Shown: piece after piece, positions 1 through 12,747 of the stretch
Layout of the letters: the number at the start of each line of letters is the position of its first letter
How positions within the stretch are numbered: position 1 is the stretch's first letter
From: Ostrinia nubilalis
Lineage: Eukaryota; Arthropoda; Insecta; Lepidoptera; Crambidae
Length of the DNA stretch: 64,000 bases
Assembly (NCBI RefSeq): GCF_963855985.1
Contig: NC_087097.1
Span: 8,651,001-8,715,000, forward strand
Reading direction: 5' to 3'
Program-made: the position numbers and the translations under genes
The notes under the pieces: model-generated
The model's input: only the letters and a program-made list of their open reading frames with translations
What the model was told of the DNA's origin: nothing
The model's database searches: none

Positions 1-1927
1 GGTAGTACAAAATGTATGGAAGAAGGAAACATTGATTTTTCGGATAGATCTCGTTTATTCTGTAACCCATTATTAATACCGTTTAATAGAGCTCATAAAG
101 CACTTTCAGGATCAGTAACTAGTTTATTGGTATTTTGTATAGTTTAGAAATAATCGAGTGAGATCACTTATCGTTTCCACCCTGTAGACTGTACGTTTTA
201 TTATTGAAACATAGGTAATAGTTTCATTTCAATCAACATTTTAATTCCTTAATTTTAGCCAATTGCAGGCTACTGGTGTACTACTTCTGTAAGGAGAGCC
301 AAAGAGAACTCTCCCCTACTTTTCTTAACTAGTAGGCCACACACTCCTTAGTCGTAGGTAGGGACGATAGCGCATCCTACTATGCATTTTCGTTGCAATC
401 TCGCATCTATTACAACTGCTTAAGATCCCAGTTCTTAGCTTGACGTGCCGCATTCTGTACATTGAGATAGAGACCATCCAATACTATATTTAAAAAATTA
501 ACATAGCATTAATAAAATACTACATGCACCTAAAGCATGTTCAGCGCACAAATCACGAGTAAGCGCCTTTATGTAGAAAAAAACTTTTGCCGTCAAAAAC
601 AATGTAACACCCTCTTACACATGACGGGCACATTGTACGGTTGTATAGAACCGTCTTGAAACAACGAAGTTTACAGCCTCAAAGCGTCGCAAACCGTTTC
701 GACAACACTCGAGTCATGTTTTTAGTCTTAATTGAGGCGGGACAGGTCGAAGTTGGCTGGCTGTGCTCATTAAGAACAACAAACAAGAGGCTAAGTACTG
801 TCGAGAGGCTCCGAGGAACTAATCGGCTTCCGTTGCGGCCCAGACGAAACTCAGCTCTTAAAATGCAGGTTTCCATTGATTTACATACAGGCATAAATTT
901 TCTGTTTGCAACCTTTTGAAAGTCTGTAAACCGCTCAGTCGAAGCCAATTGGCGTCTTCCAATTTACTAACGAAGTAGGCATCGCATTTTAGCTGCGGTA
1001 TTATGTTATTTATTTCGCCTCGGATCTCTTTTTGCGTAAAAGCCTGTCCACAACTATAATTTGTCACCAGCAAGCATTAATTTATCATAGGCATGTGATG
1101 AGTGTGAGCGTTTTCACCAGCAGTCATGGACATCAACAAGTTAACATAGTACAAACTCGGCCTAATTTGGGGCTACTTCGTGAGTGTAACAGACTGATAA
1201 ATAAATAAATCATGGCGCCGTCTCTTTTCAGGTCTTTCCCCTAATCGGCTTGCACCTGTAGTATACGTTTCGATATGAATAATGTAACGTAGAATCCTAA
1301 ATCCCTTCTAGACTGTGTAGATCTAGACTTAGAAGTTTTTGTTTACCCAACACAATTCGTAGCGCACGAAAGTACCGTCTAGGTCCGCTCTACCGTAAAG
1401 TTCAACGGCTCACAATATTTTAGTACGGGCAAGGGCATACTTGTAATAAAATATAGATTTGGATTTGGATCTAGCATTCTATTGAAGTAATGCCTTTATA
1501 AAATGAATTTAGCGCAAGTTTTAGATGCTGTAGAATCTTATTTAAAACGTTAAAATGAGTCTTTTATTAGACTTGTTTTTTGCTTTTAAGGTGGCTTTCC
1601 TTCCCTAATAAATACTAAAATGAGACTATGACGAATTTACCGTCCCATTAACAAGGATATCTCAAACCATTGACAGGGCTAAACAAAAACCGGCTGGTAT
1701 TCAAAAGTTATGGAAGTTGCGTGGGTATGCGAACGAATGTTATGAAAAGAAATCTTTTTCATCCTCAGTAACATTCGCAAGGAAAAGGTACGTTTGATTT
1801 ATGTGTGTAGCTTTCTTTTGTTAGGGCATGCGATTGAAAAAATGCTTTACAATTTATGTCTATGGGCTTCCTCAATCTATCGCAACCTCTTTGCGGTAAG
1901 TGATGACGGCTGTCCATTAAATAATTA
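1..1927. other. No gene recognised, AT-rich
   Basis: I see no exon with coding-like composition, no RNA gene and no delimited repeat in this stretch. The short open frames between 641 and 1073 overlap on both strands, lack any recognisable motif, and look like chance frames in a slightly less AT-rich patch. Confidence 0.5.
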
Positions 1928-2070
1928 ACGCCTGTATTCACAAACGATGCTTGCTTAAGTGAAGCAGCAAATCGAACGCACAGCGTTGAATAGAGCTCTG
2001 TGATTGGTTCGTGTGTCACCCTGTGGACGCGCACTGTGAGACCTCATAGAATATTTGTGAATAGGGGCGT
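1928..2070. repeat. Small palindromic MITE, copy 1 (143 bp)
   Basis: The ends are inverted repeats: ACGCCTGTATTCACA on the left and TGTGAATAGGGGCGT on the right. The interior (GATGCTTG, then AATCGAACGCACAGCGTTGAATAG) is repeated in reverse orientation at 29444-29642, which shows it is a dispersed element. There is no coding capacity. The target-site duplication is ambiguous because both flanks are runs of T and A. Confidence 0.8.
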
Positions 2071-3928
2071 AATAAGTATCTTACAGGACGTTATTATAAG
2101 TGATTATAATGTTATCCCATTTAATGCATTATTTTACGATGCACACGTCATGCGTTCCACATCAACTTATGAGTTATATAGTCATGGCAATCAGAATCCT
2201 ATAAATTCTCCAAAAATACAATACACCTCTATACCTACGAAAGATCTAATAAAGTGAACGTTATTCTTAGCCTTTAAGCCAAAGGTATTTTTAAACCAAA
2301 AACACACCTATTCTTAAACCATAAGTATATACCTAAATAGGTAAAAATCCGTTGCAAATAGTAGAAACAACTCGAAAGGACCAAGACAATAAATAATGTA
2401 TTTCCCCAAACATGTATTCCAGATTAGTAAGTGGCACATACTCTCAAACATGAGGACAGCCGTCGCTAATACAAGCACTGTTAGAGACCCTTCCATTTGG
2501 ATTCACATGGATACCTTTACTGGGGAACCTTCAGATAAGCAATAAAACGTAATGCGTTTAAACCTGCGGCGTTCTTGTAACGAACAATATCCTATTAGAA
2601 AAGATTACGCTGTGCTCATAAGCTGAGTCAGTGACGTCAGAAAATAAAATATTATAATAATATAGTTTTTTGTTGTAAAGAACAAAGTAGGTATTGTTCT
2701 GTGTCAACAATTCGCAGTACCGATTTAATGCAAAGAAGAAGATCGATTATACCTAAGTACTGTCAACGTCGTGTCACGCGTTGTGTCTGTAGAGATGTGA
2801 GTCATCGACTGTCACTTAATGAAATGAAGCGCTAGAATCTTATTGTATTTAGGTATGTCGGACACCTAAAAATTGGTAGGAATTGCTTGACTAAATTGCT
2901 CCTTAAATTATGCTGTCAGATTATTTTATCTAAAAATGTCGAACGCTACAGTGACACTTTAAAAATTGAAAGTACTGAAATACATATTTCATGCGAACAA
3001 AAAATATTTTGCGCACACGCATGTTGTCAAACCGAAATGCCCGTAACGTGTTAGAGAGGGACGGGAGACGGGTTGTATCGCTCCTGCGCGTTTCAACGGA
3101 CATGCTACGAGCATGCTACGTGCATGCTACGGGCATACTACGGCACGCTACGGCCAAATCAGGATTATGATTATGTATTTTTTACAAGTACCTATGCAAA
3201 CCTACCCCTATAATATGAAACAGTATTATTTTATTCATTTAGTTTTTCTCCCCATTAAAGTAAATAAAAAATTGTATCTAGGTTTTTAATTCTTAAATGT
3301 CAAATTAGAGTATTTTAAATAGCTCACCGACTGACCTTTCGAATTTGTGTAGGAGACGAGTGAATGGGTGCACTCCGTTCCTCGCCAAAATTGAGATTTC
3401 AGTTATAAAAATATTTTTTGTATCTCAGTTATTTAATTTCAGTTTGCGATGAATAGAATTCATTTAAGTAATTTGTAAGACAAGTAACTAGTATAAAGTT
3501 CAATAATTAGATACGACAATTAATTAAAAAAATGTAATCTGAAAATTGCTCAAAAACAGGCTGAAAACTTTATGAAACAGCGTACTAAAATATCCGTAAC
3601 ATCAAACGAAATAGTCAAACCCTATCCCGATAAAAAGTTATTTTCGTTTTTAAAACGAAAAAGTTTGCTCAAACTTTCCGTAATCCGAAACAACGCCGGT
3701 AATTTCGCTTCAGTTTATAAACACGGGGTTATGTGTAGCTATGTACACGCGATACTTGAACGAACGTTACGAGTTATACAACCTCAGCGTAGCGTATCCT
3801 CTACAAGTGTTTATTTACCTGTTACGCGAACTTACAAACAATGCGTTAAACTTTCTTTTCTTAGTTGGTTTGTTATCAACATATCCCCAAGCGCCGTAGA
3901 CGTGGTCGTAGAGTTCGCTGCGCTCGGC
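2071..3928. other. No gene recognised; short tandem word near 3100
   Basis: This AT-rich stretch holds no recognisable exon. The one visible structure is at about 3100-3152, a degenerate tandem of an 11-base word, CATGCTACGNG, repeated about five times (CATGCTACGAG, CATGCTACGTG, CATGCTACGGG and decayed copies). The open frame at 3572-3934 has no recognisable domain and is treated as chance. Confidence 0.5.
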
Positions 3929-4084
3929 TCATAGGTTATATCGTGCTACACTCTCGTAGCGAAACCATATGTTCAGACCACGCGGGATGCGATCGATATA
4001 GTAGGCGGGCGGCATGCACTTACTCACCGTGGTCATCTTGAAGTTGAACTTCCGCTGCAACGCCGTCTCGAGGTGGAGCGCCAT
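3929..4084 (-). CDS. Candidate first coding exon, unrecognised protein
   Basis: Reading leftward from the ATG at 4084, the frame encodes MALHLETALQRKFNFKMTT (19 residues) with strongly GC-ending codons, unlike the AT-rich surroundings. It then meets a consensus donor GTGAGT at 4027-4022. If spliced there, the coding exon is 4028-4084 in phase 0 and the rest of the gene lies to the left, perhaps outside the window. If unspliced, the frame continues through VSKCMPPAYYIDRIPRGL to a stop at 3929 (51 residues). The sequence upstream (4085-4340) is CpG-rich, as expected for a promoter. I do not recognise the protein. It could also be a chance frame in a CpG island. Confidence 0.35.
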   Translation of the reverse strand: MALHLETALQRKFNFKMTTVSKCMPPAYYIDRIPRGLNIWFRYESVARYNL

Positions 4085-4340
4085 CGTAAACACGATTTAT
4101 ACCACGAATCTAAGTCCGGAGAAGCACCAAAAAATTACTCGGCGTGTTAACGTTAAGTAATAACTTTGCGTGACGTACGTACAGAGTTCAGCGTGCTAGA
4201 TCGCGTGTTCACGCGGCCATTTTAGCGGCTGTCAAAGGCTTCCAATTTCCACCGCGCGGCGCCACCGTCGCAATCGTTACGTCTGCGCAAAAATACCCGA
4301 CTGAGGGGAAGGGTGCTTTACCGTCGGTTTCCACGAGATT
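4085..4340 (-). promoter_or_regulatory. CpG-richer probable promoter region
   Basis: This block contains CGCGGCC, CCGCGCGGCGCC and many other CpGs, in contrast to the roughly 65-70% AT flanks. It sits immediately 5' of the candidate minus-strand exon at 3929-4084. A TATAAAT word lies near 4099-4105 on the minus strand, but it is too close to the ATG to act as a TATA box for it. The promoter call is inference from composition and position. Confidence 0.3.
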
Positions 4341-5700
4341 TTCCGCCACCAATTGATTTATAGTTTAACTTGTAATTGAGTTAAAAGTTACACTTTGGTG
4401 ACATATTGGTGTTTTATTTCGAGACGATTTTGGGTAGACACTTTTTGTGGAACTATAAATTAACTTTGCCAGTAGCAACAAGTTATATCATAACTTTTAC
4501 TTAATAAATTATACCTATGTTGCGAATGAAACTGCGGAAAAATGATAAGCGTAATCAAGTAATTTTAGTTGCCATAAAACACTTTTTCATAATAGATATT
4601 TAAGTAGAAATAATTTCGCAAAGCAGCTAACATAAGACAAAAAGTTAATATTCCATCAGCGCTTAATTTTACCACATCAAAACTTCAGTTCATTACAGTA
4701 ATGAAAGTCGAGCATGAGTTAGCGAGTCCATCTCTGCAATTCAACACAAATGGTTGCTAATTATTCAAATTACATCTCATGTGAAGCAACTCTGAAAAGT
4801 TTGGTTTTTATGTCACATCGTCACCGACGTCCCGTCACTCGTCCTTCGTCCAAACTTCGCGGATGGAAAGCCAAAACGCGTGACATTAAATTCGTCGTTT
4901 CGGCAGAGACATTCGGCGGTGACGAATACGTCACTGTGGCACAATGGGTCTCGCAGTATAAAGGACGCAGCAATATATTTTGATTAGCGCGCCATATATT
5001 ACGCGACAGACATCAAAAACGAATTACTCAGCCATTATTCGTGTGTGTCGAGTCGACTAACTCTTCACAATAAAGGACTTTTGCGGGAAGCACTCGAATT
5101 AATGACTCCATTTTTATTTCTGCAACGAGATGTCATAGTGCTTGGCGTTCGGAAAAACTCAATACGTGGTTTTAACGCGGTTTGACAATTCAATTTTCCG
5201 AACGTGTTCCGGTTTGTACGGGCGACAGTACAACGAGCTAAACTTTGACATCTTATGTGGTTGCCCTAAGTGCGCTTTTGGAACCATTATATTGCGATTT
5301 CAACTGCAACAGCCCTATTTCAGATGCTGTAGTGCGGTGCAATTTGTATACGTTCATTTTGAAACGCATCTCGATGGTGTCAGGCCCCATGCCTTTTTCA
5401 AGTGACAAAATACCATCGGAAGGCTGCATTGTTATATGTATAGGGTGATTTTGTTATCAGTATTAATTTTTTTAATAAGCTCTATAAAACAATTTAAAAA
5501 TACAACTTTATCTTAATTATGATTAATCGCGGTATTTTTCGCGAAAAAAAATATTAAAAAAAAAGTTTTCTTTACGTAAATCGAATAAGTTACTACTAAT
5601 TCTGAGTCGCTCCTAAAAATTTGGACAAAATCAGGGTATATATGTCGCAGTAAGATAGATAAAGCCGTAATATAGTTACATCCCTAGGGATATAATTATA
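4341..5700. other. No gene recognised
   Basis: This is AT-rich sequence. The two overlapping open frames at 5142-5448 are in different phases over the same bases and show no known motif. A moderately GC-richer patch at 4820-4970 has an open frame of 77 codons without recognisable similarity. Confidence 0.45.
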
Positions 5701-5702
5701 TA

Positions 5703-6663
5703 GGGGAGACTGGGGCTGGTTTTAACAGGGGTAAATACTAACAGCGTAATTACATAGAACCTATTCGACTTACCACGCTAATTCCAACGCACTTTGTGCC
5801 TCCAATTTCACAGGAAAATGAACTTTTTTACGTGTTTAATTTTTTGCATTACTCTTTAAATATGTATCGTAGAAAATTGGCTTTGGTATTGCATAAATCC
5901 GAATTTATTGTATTTTTCATTAATTTCAAAGTTTTAATCGAAAATATAACCGGTAAAAGAAAAACAATAATTTTGTGCAAAATGAGGTCGTGGGGTTGGT
6001 TTTAACAAAATGCACGGGGTAGGTTCTAACGCGTTAATATTTGCCCCGAACATTGAGTAAGACTGACTTTTATAACCAAAGTTGTATGCTGATTTATTAG
6101 AGGAGTATTTTTTTTGTTATTTTATTTGATAAAGATAGATTTAGTAAGTTTTAAGTTTATTACACATGTTTAAACGGCAAGGAGCCGAATTTCAATGATC
6201 ATTTGATGATCAAAAATTATTTTTTGTTCCTTGATTTGAGTAATGCTGATTGAGTGAGTCAGTTTATTTAACTAATAAAATTTAAGTTTTCTGTTTATTT
6301 TATGAACGGTAAGGAACCGCATTTAATTTTATTAGTGTTTCTAATAAACATTGATTATTATTTTGTTGTTTATCTTAGCCAAAATCCCATTCCCAACTAT
6401 AAATCATTTCTTACCCCCGCTGTTAAAACTTTCCCCAGCGATGTTAAAACCAACCCCAAACCGGGGGTAAGATCTAACAAGTGACTTGTTTGGCAAAACT
6501 CGATTTTTCTCAGATATGGTAATTATTATATACATTTTGTTGTACTTTACGTAAAGCTCATTAAATTTGACATCACGTACCAAAAAACCATGTTTCTTGC
6601 TAAAGCAGTTTAGAAAATATTACGCTCAAATCAAAATTTGTTAGGACCAGCCCCAGTCTCCCC
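5703..6663. mobile_element. DNA transposon remnant, GGGGAGACTGGGGCTGGT ends
   Basis: The 961-bp element has perfect 18-bp terminal inverted repeats (TIRs), GGGGAGACTGGGGCTGGT, at 5703-5720 and 6646-6663, each flanked by a TA dinucleotide (5701-5702, 6664-6665). It encodes nothing recognisable, so it is a non-autonomous copy. The G-rich word GGGG(T)TGGTTTTAAC recurs inside in both orientations (near 5992, 6015, 6448 and 6462), unusual for a MITE interior and suggestive of iterated transposase-binding sites. The TA duplication is compatible with the Tc1/mariner/IS630 group, but the superfamily is not proven. Confidence 0.8.
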
Positions 6664-9600
6664 TACCGTAACATAGTTATACGAAAGCGATTCATTACTA
6701 TCTCACTAGGAATATAGTTATAAAACGGTCCAAGTTTAGTGATATACTTATATTACTAGATTAAGTTTAGTGAAATAGCTAATGAAGTCATAAAATTGTA
6801 ATATCAGTTGGTATTCTGAAAGATTGATTACCCAGAAATGCAATACAGCTTTCAAACATTACTTTGAATGATCCTATACCAAATGAAAACTTGTCACTGA
6901 CTAAGAGAAATATGCCAAAAATTGTCGCGCTTTGGTGGCTAAGGTTATTTAAAATGTTCATATTATGGGACTGAGACTAGATGTAACAACGATAATGATA
7001 ACACATTAAAATGTTCAAAAGCCATTATGGAATACCATTTCCATATTTTAATAATTACCTTAACCAAAATCGTCTAGTCTAGAGTAAATATTATTATGAT
7101 GATTGAAATCATTTGAATTGTCGAATCAAGTTACTGAATAAGCTTTCTATAAATAAAAGCAATTCTTCCAGCACACGCGAATTTGGATTAAGAGACACCA
7201 AGTGACAACCCTTGTCTATCTCACGCTGCGGGGCGGTCAAATCACTGTCATTTTCACAGCCATATATCATACCTACGAGAGAAAGTAAATCATTTACGAA
7301 TATATGAATGTCATACGCGCTATGACGCACAATATGTCATTTACATTTACGTCCTTGTGTAGCAACAGCATAAAGCGTAATAGGGGCGTATTGTTGCTGA
7401 AATCAAAATTGAAATAAAATGAAAAGAGGGTCACCAATTAATAGCACAAAAGCTGAATAAAAATAAGTATTTACCAACAATAAACGAATAATAATCTCGA
7501 AAAAAAAAACAAGTAGACAAGTAATAAGTTAACGTACCGGAAACATGATCAGTTTAACAATAGATACTTATTAGGGAAAATACCATTTTTATGATATGAT
7601 CAGCATTTATCAAATGTATTACAATGGCTGTATTTTCTTTCTAAAGACTCGAGTTTCGTATCCGCAATAAATGTACGGACGACGTCATATCACTTCAAGT
7701 TAAGAACTACGCACTCTATTCAGTTGTAATATGTGCTAGTTTGCAACCAAAATGTAGTGTAACTGTCAATATGTGATTCATAGAAAAGCTTATCATAGTA
7801 ATCTCGTAATAATAAAACTTAAATCACGTATGATCAAATTGGATCTTATTTAGTCCATACTACAAACTAAAACTGATAATTATCACTTATTTTTAGACAA
7901 CCCTTTTAACATATTAAACTCTTTCATGCTTTCTATCGTCCTAGTTATGAGAACCACGCAACTCGGAAGAAAACATCAATAATTAAATCAAAAATGTATA
8001 CCCAGATTTCTTCCCAGAAACCAACAACAGCACGGCGCTGCAATAACTCTGCTAGTTTTAATTAAAACTACTGAAAGAGAAACTTGAAACGCAACGTGCA
8101 ACATTAATGAACGTGTACGAGCGCACGTAAACAATTCAATCCGAACATCGAGTGTGTCATACGGATACACGTCCGACTGTGGTTTGCTCGTTAGCGTGTT
8201 TTTAAAAACACACCCATGACAACAAAATGAGAAGAGAATATACACCGCATCTATAGTACATGTCAGTAGAATCTGAAAAGTTTGCTAGCAAATAAAGCCC
8301 AATAATGTTAAAACCTCCTAACCCATCTAGCCAGCGCGAGAATACGCAAAATTCTTCATCGCTCCTGGTAAATTGGAGATGGTCTTCCAAGTGGACCTGA
8401 TGAAGATTACGTTAATTAACAGCGAGCATCCCTATGACTCTATTGATGACTAAGGTGGCACTAACCAAATTAATTAATATGTGTTAAGGTACTCGTATTA
8501 GGCAGCGTCAAGCGGATTGCTCCCAAGCGCGACAGTGAGTGACTCTAGCAAGCTTCATATTTTTTGTACATTCCAAATACAAAAAATTTGCAAAATAAGC
8601 CTTTATTTTGGTTTGCACAGATATCCGTCACGTGCTAAGATTTCTACGAGGTCACTGTTTAGCAGTTAAGAAATAGAACGCTGATTACTGTCTAGACAGT
8701 GCGTCCTATTTACAGAACATTTGTTACCCTTATTCTTCCGTTTGCCTTTTATAAACTGAAGAATTGTTACTTTTCCAAATACATTAAATCTTGTTATAGC
8801 CTACTTAGTGAACATTAAGCGTTTTTGCAATTTTCAGCACAATTATGAAGATTATTGAGATCAAAGTCCTGTAATGACACTGAAGTGAAGTTGGCCAGCT
8901 GCCTGGAGCACGGAGCCTGCCAACTGACCCTCAGCCACGTGTAACAAACGGCAAATCACAACCTGAAAATTACAAACAATCGATACTAAGGACAATAAAA
9001 AGTACCTACCTACTTGCGTTACTTTTTTTTAATAATGTACCACAGATAAAAACCTCATATGGATGGATCTCCTTGATGCATAAAAGTGGTGGATTTTAAT
9101 GAAAAAATATTTCATTAATTTATTCGAGTGTGAAGCTGTGGGTCGAAGCTTGATTGAATAAGGTTTGCCAACGTCGTTCTATCTAGAACTGTGTCTACAA
9201 TTAAATAATTATGATTATATGAACCTGAAACAATGAAAATAATCTGAAATTAGATACGTTTCCATTCCAATATCAAAATCTAACTACTTCCTTCCATTAT
9301 TTCAATCCTTATGTTTATCGCCGTACCCATGTGTCTGAGATGTAAGCACTACGTCAAGCAGTACCTAAACAAGTATAATAGACGGATTATCCAGATTTTC
9401 AGTGAAGCATCCCCCGCTGCAATACAAACCGCATGTCGATATAAACTTCGCCGCCTAGATGCGACGACAATTTCCTCCTATGTGTGTCATGTACTACATC
9501 ATGTGTACAAGTTACTTCTTATCATAAAGAGGCAAGGTCGAAAATTGAATGAACACAGCCGTAAATGTGTGTTGTAGCACACTCTTGCACATGCACATGG

Positions 9601-12309
9601 TTTGAGGTAATGATAGGGACTCAAGTTTGCGCACTAACTAAATACGGGCAGATGTTATGTTCTACAATATTACTATGTCGACGCTAAACCTTAGGTTGGC
9701 AGCTACTTTGGGGCTTAAAACTGGTAGCGTATTCCTTGCGTTGAGCTACGTATAGTTAGGGAACTCTGAATACTCACATGAATGAAAATAATTATTATCA
9801 TGAAATGAAATAATATCTTGTTGCCTGGTCTGGTGATGAATGATGAATAAGTCTCAGTTACAGATTCTTACGTTACGATCTTAAGTCTTATTACATACAA
9901 CTACCCCTGGGTACTCTTCTTCTATTGAGTATACTGGTTCTATGTATGTTTCGGTTTTAAGTGTCTAAGTAATCAAATGTTCTTCTATCGAATGGGTTCA
10001 ATTGAGATCGACGGCATACACCAGCTCTATGCATGTTAAATGTAGCATTTTTTTTAAACTGTATTGCACAGAAACTACAGAACAAATGGCTACTTAAATA
10101 CCATCCAACATTCTCACTAAATAGGTAAAGTGGGTTTTAAGAATACTTATTGAGAAAGATCTCTAATTAAGAAGCAAATAATAACTAATTGAAAGTAAAC
10201 CACGATACGTTTCTTTAAGATACCTACTCCTACGATATGTTTCTTTAAGTAATAGGTCAAGTCAATTCTGCGTAATAGGTGTTGTAAGTGTGCCAAAGAA
10301 AGTAGAGCCCACTTTAGACAGTTTTCTTGTTTTTATAAGCATTCCTTAGTTCTAATATTGTAAGGCTAATCCTATTATATGACGCTTCTAAGGGACGAGA
10401 AGGAAAATAATGTCGTCTTTAAATAAACGTGAATCTGGTGGAGGAAAATATGAAAATAAAACCTTTTACTATTTCGTTTTGGTATTTTTAAAGGGGGGTT
10501 TATTTTGCGTAACATAGAATATTGAAAATATTGTCACTTATCTAATAAAACTTCACGCACTACTCCTCCTGAAAGAGCGCGTTTCTCCTAATTTACCTTT
10601 AATTTCTCCATATTTAAGAATAAATGTAATCTACACTACACTAGTGTAAGACTACAACATGTAGGAAATAGAGCAAAACCACGGGCAAAACGTCCAATTC
10701 TCGCCATTTCACTCATAGTTAATTCGTAAATGACCGCTAAACGATGACACTAATGAGGATAGAAGAGGAAAACCTTATTCGATCCATTGCGTCATCTTGA
10801 TAAGAACAATTGAAGTGCTTACCAAACGGCCTGCGAGGTAGAGACGCGGCACATCAAGCTTACCACTGCTGTATCTTATCTGGTTGGAATAAGCGCTAAA
10901 TTGCAACAAAAATGTTAATTCCGATGTGGTGTTGTCTGAACAATGCACACACTCCACATCCCTTCATTCCTAAACAACAAATCTTCCCCGACTGTAGTTT
11001 GTTCATTTGGAAGAAATGAATGGGGACGCGACTTACTTGCGACTGTTCTTTTTATCACGTGACTGGAGCTGTGAATAAATTGTACTCGTGTTACAAGAAT
11101 CTTAAACTTACAGGTGAATATTTTAATGCAGAGAAGTGAATACTAACCTAATTTTATTTTTATTCTTGGCTCTATAAAATCTTTTCTTATACAACTCTGT
11201 AATACCTCCTAACTTTTATATAGCTTGAAGTTGAACTTTAAATTAGACGTAGGTCCATAGATACAACATTATATCTTATCTTTCTCAAATAAGTAAGATT
11301 TAAGTAACAGTAAATAATACAAAATAATAAGTGGGATGTAAAAATACTTGCATTAATTTCATAATCTGACTGACAGTCTTCCGCACCGTATTCTCTTAAA
11401 TCACGTTACAAATATCAGTTAAAAATATCATATGACGCGCGACATTTAACATCCCTACGAATGAAAGAGCCTCCGTCTCGAAGCCTCTTTTGTTGGCAAT
11501 GCGTTTGTTCCCAGTGGCCATTCCACTAATTGCGACCACCTTCTATTGTGGTATAAATTTGACGCAAATCTTCAATATTCCAGATTTCATTATCTAATAG
11601 GTTCCAGGAGACTCTTTGATAATATTCCTCCCTTTAATTTTGTAAGGGGTATTGATTGCAAACTGTAATGTTTACTGCGAATGTAATGTATCATGATGAC
11701 TTCGAATTTTATGGTCGTTGTTATTGGGTGGTTCAATTTAGGTCACAGGCGCAGCCCTATAAATACATAGATTATTTTGAATTTAAATGGGCCACGTAGC
11801 GAAACGATTAAAAACTATTTTATCCAAATCGATTACCTACTAGTAAAAGCGTGAAAAGCTCGCAAACAAGTAAGGCGAATAAATCTACTCGTACCTGGTT
11901 TGAGCATCTTTTTTTGAAATTTTACGTTCAAACCTTAAAAAGAAACCCTGAATACTGTTTTTTTTGCTAGCTAATTACTCAATGGCCCATCCGAACCTTC
12001 GCTCCGGAAGCCATGTTTTTATTTTACACCTAGAACATCTATTAAGTCCGCGCTATCGTGGGCAGATGATTCCTCGGGGAAGATTAAATTTAACCAACGT
12101 TCAGCGAGAAACAACTAAAAGTAATGAAAAGCCGCAAGGCTTACCCGATCTTTTAAAGCAAATATTGGCTAGGAGATTTAACCAGCCGTGCCTTTAAATA
12201 AACAAGAAATTATTAACCGTAATCTTTACGAGGTTAAAAGATTTTCCAGATAGATTTTAAATGAAAATCTGTAAATAAGAAAAGACTGTAAGTACAACAT
12301 TGACAAGAC
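6664..12309. other. Long stretch without a recognisable gene
   Basis: I find no convincing exon, RNA gene or delimited element in these 5.6 kb. A short GC-richer segment at 8880-8945 follows a splice-acceptor-like TTTTCAG at about 8838 and could be an untranslated exon, but nothing ties it to a gene. Two near-identical words, ACGATAYGTTTCTTTAAG, lie about 35 bp apart near 10203 and 10238. The 9311-9577 open frame (88 codons) has no recognisable domain. Confidence 0.45.
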
Positions 12310-12505
12310 ATATAGTCCAGTCAATGAATGCTTTAACGACGGTGTAGAGAGAAATCCGTGGAACACAATTTCTGACCTCGGGACTTTATTTAGACTAGTC
12401 AGGAGGTGAACATAGCAAAAGTCCCCGCCCTTAGCCCTTGAGCCGGCGGGGAGAGGGGAGTTTAAAGGTACCACTTTTCGGTTTTTCGCTTAATCCTCGG
12501 AAACT

Positions 12506-12565
12506 ATGCGTCCTAGTCTCATGACTACTATGAACCAAAAAAAGCTTATTCAATTTGCTACAGGT
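12506..12565 (+). other. Exon-like segment inside foldback arm A
   Basis: A GC-rich stretch (CCGGCGGGGAGAGGGG) is followed by an ATG at 12506, about 19 codons beginning MRPSLMTTMNQKKLIQFATG, and a near-consensus donor CAG/GTGAGA at about 12565. The mirrored copy in the right arm (minus strand, about 18235-18295) reads MRPSDMTTMNQKRLIQFATG with the same donor. This looks like a promoter plus first exon, either from the parent transposon's own gene or captured from the host. It is not a complete gene here. Confidence 0.4.
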
Positions 12566-12743
12566 GAGATTGTCAAGTTTTTCTATATCTTGTATAGTTT
12601 TCGCGGCATCTGCTCTAGAAGGTCTGTAATATTGGAAATTTTATCTTTGTCTTACATGTTCCCATCAGGAGAATATCGACTAAATCAACATTGAGCTAAT
12701 ATTCTAGACATGCGGGAGCATGTTAAGCCCAGTTCTAGGGAGG

Positions 12744-12747
12744 GTAC
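12744..12747. repeat. Left target-site duplication GTAC of the LTR element
   Basis: GTAC directly precedes the LTR terminal TG at 12748 and recurs directly after the other LTR terminal CA at 17523-17526. A 4-bp TSD fits insect Gypsy-type insertions. Confidence 0.9.

Noticed and set aside
8838..8945. Exon after the acceptor-like TTTTCAG
   Set aside because: A stop occurs soon in every frame that follows, and no matching donor or neighbouring exon was found; at most it could be an untranslated exon.
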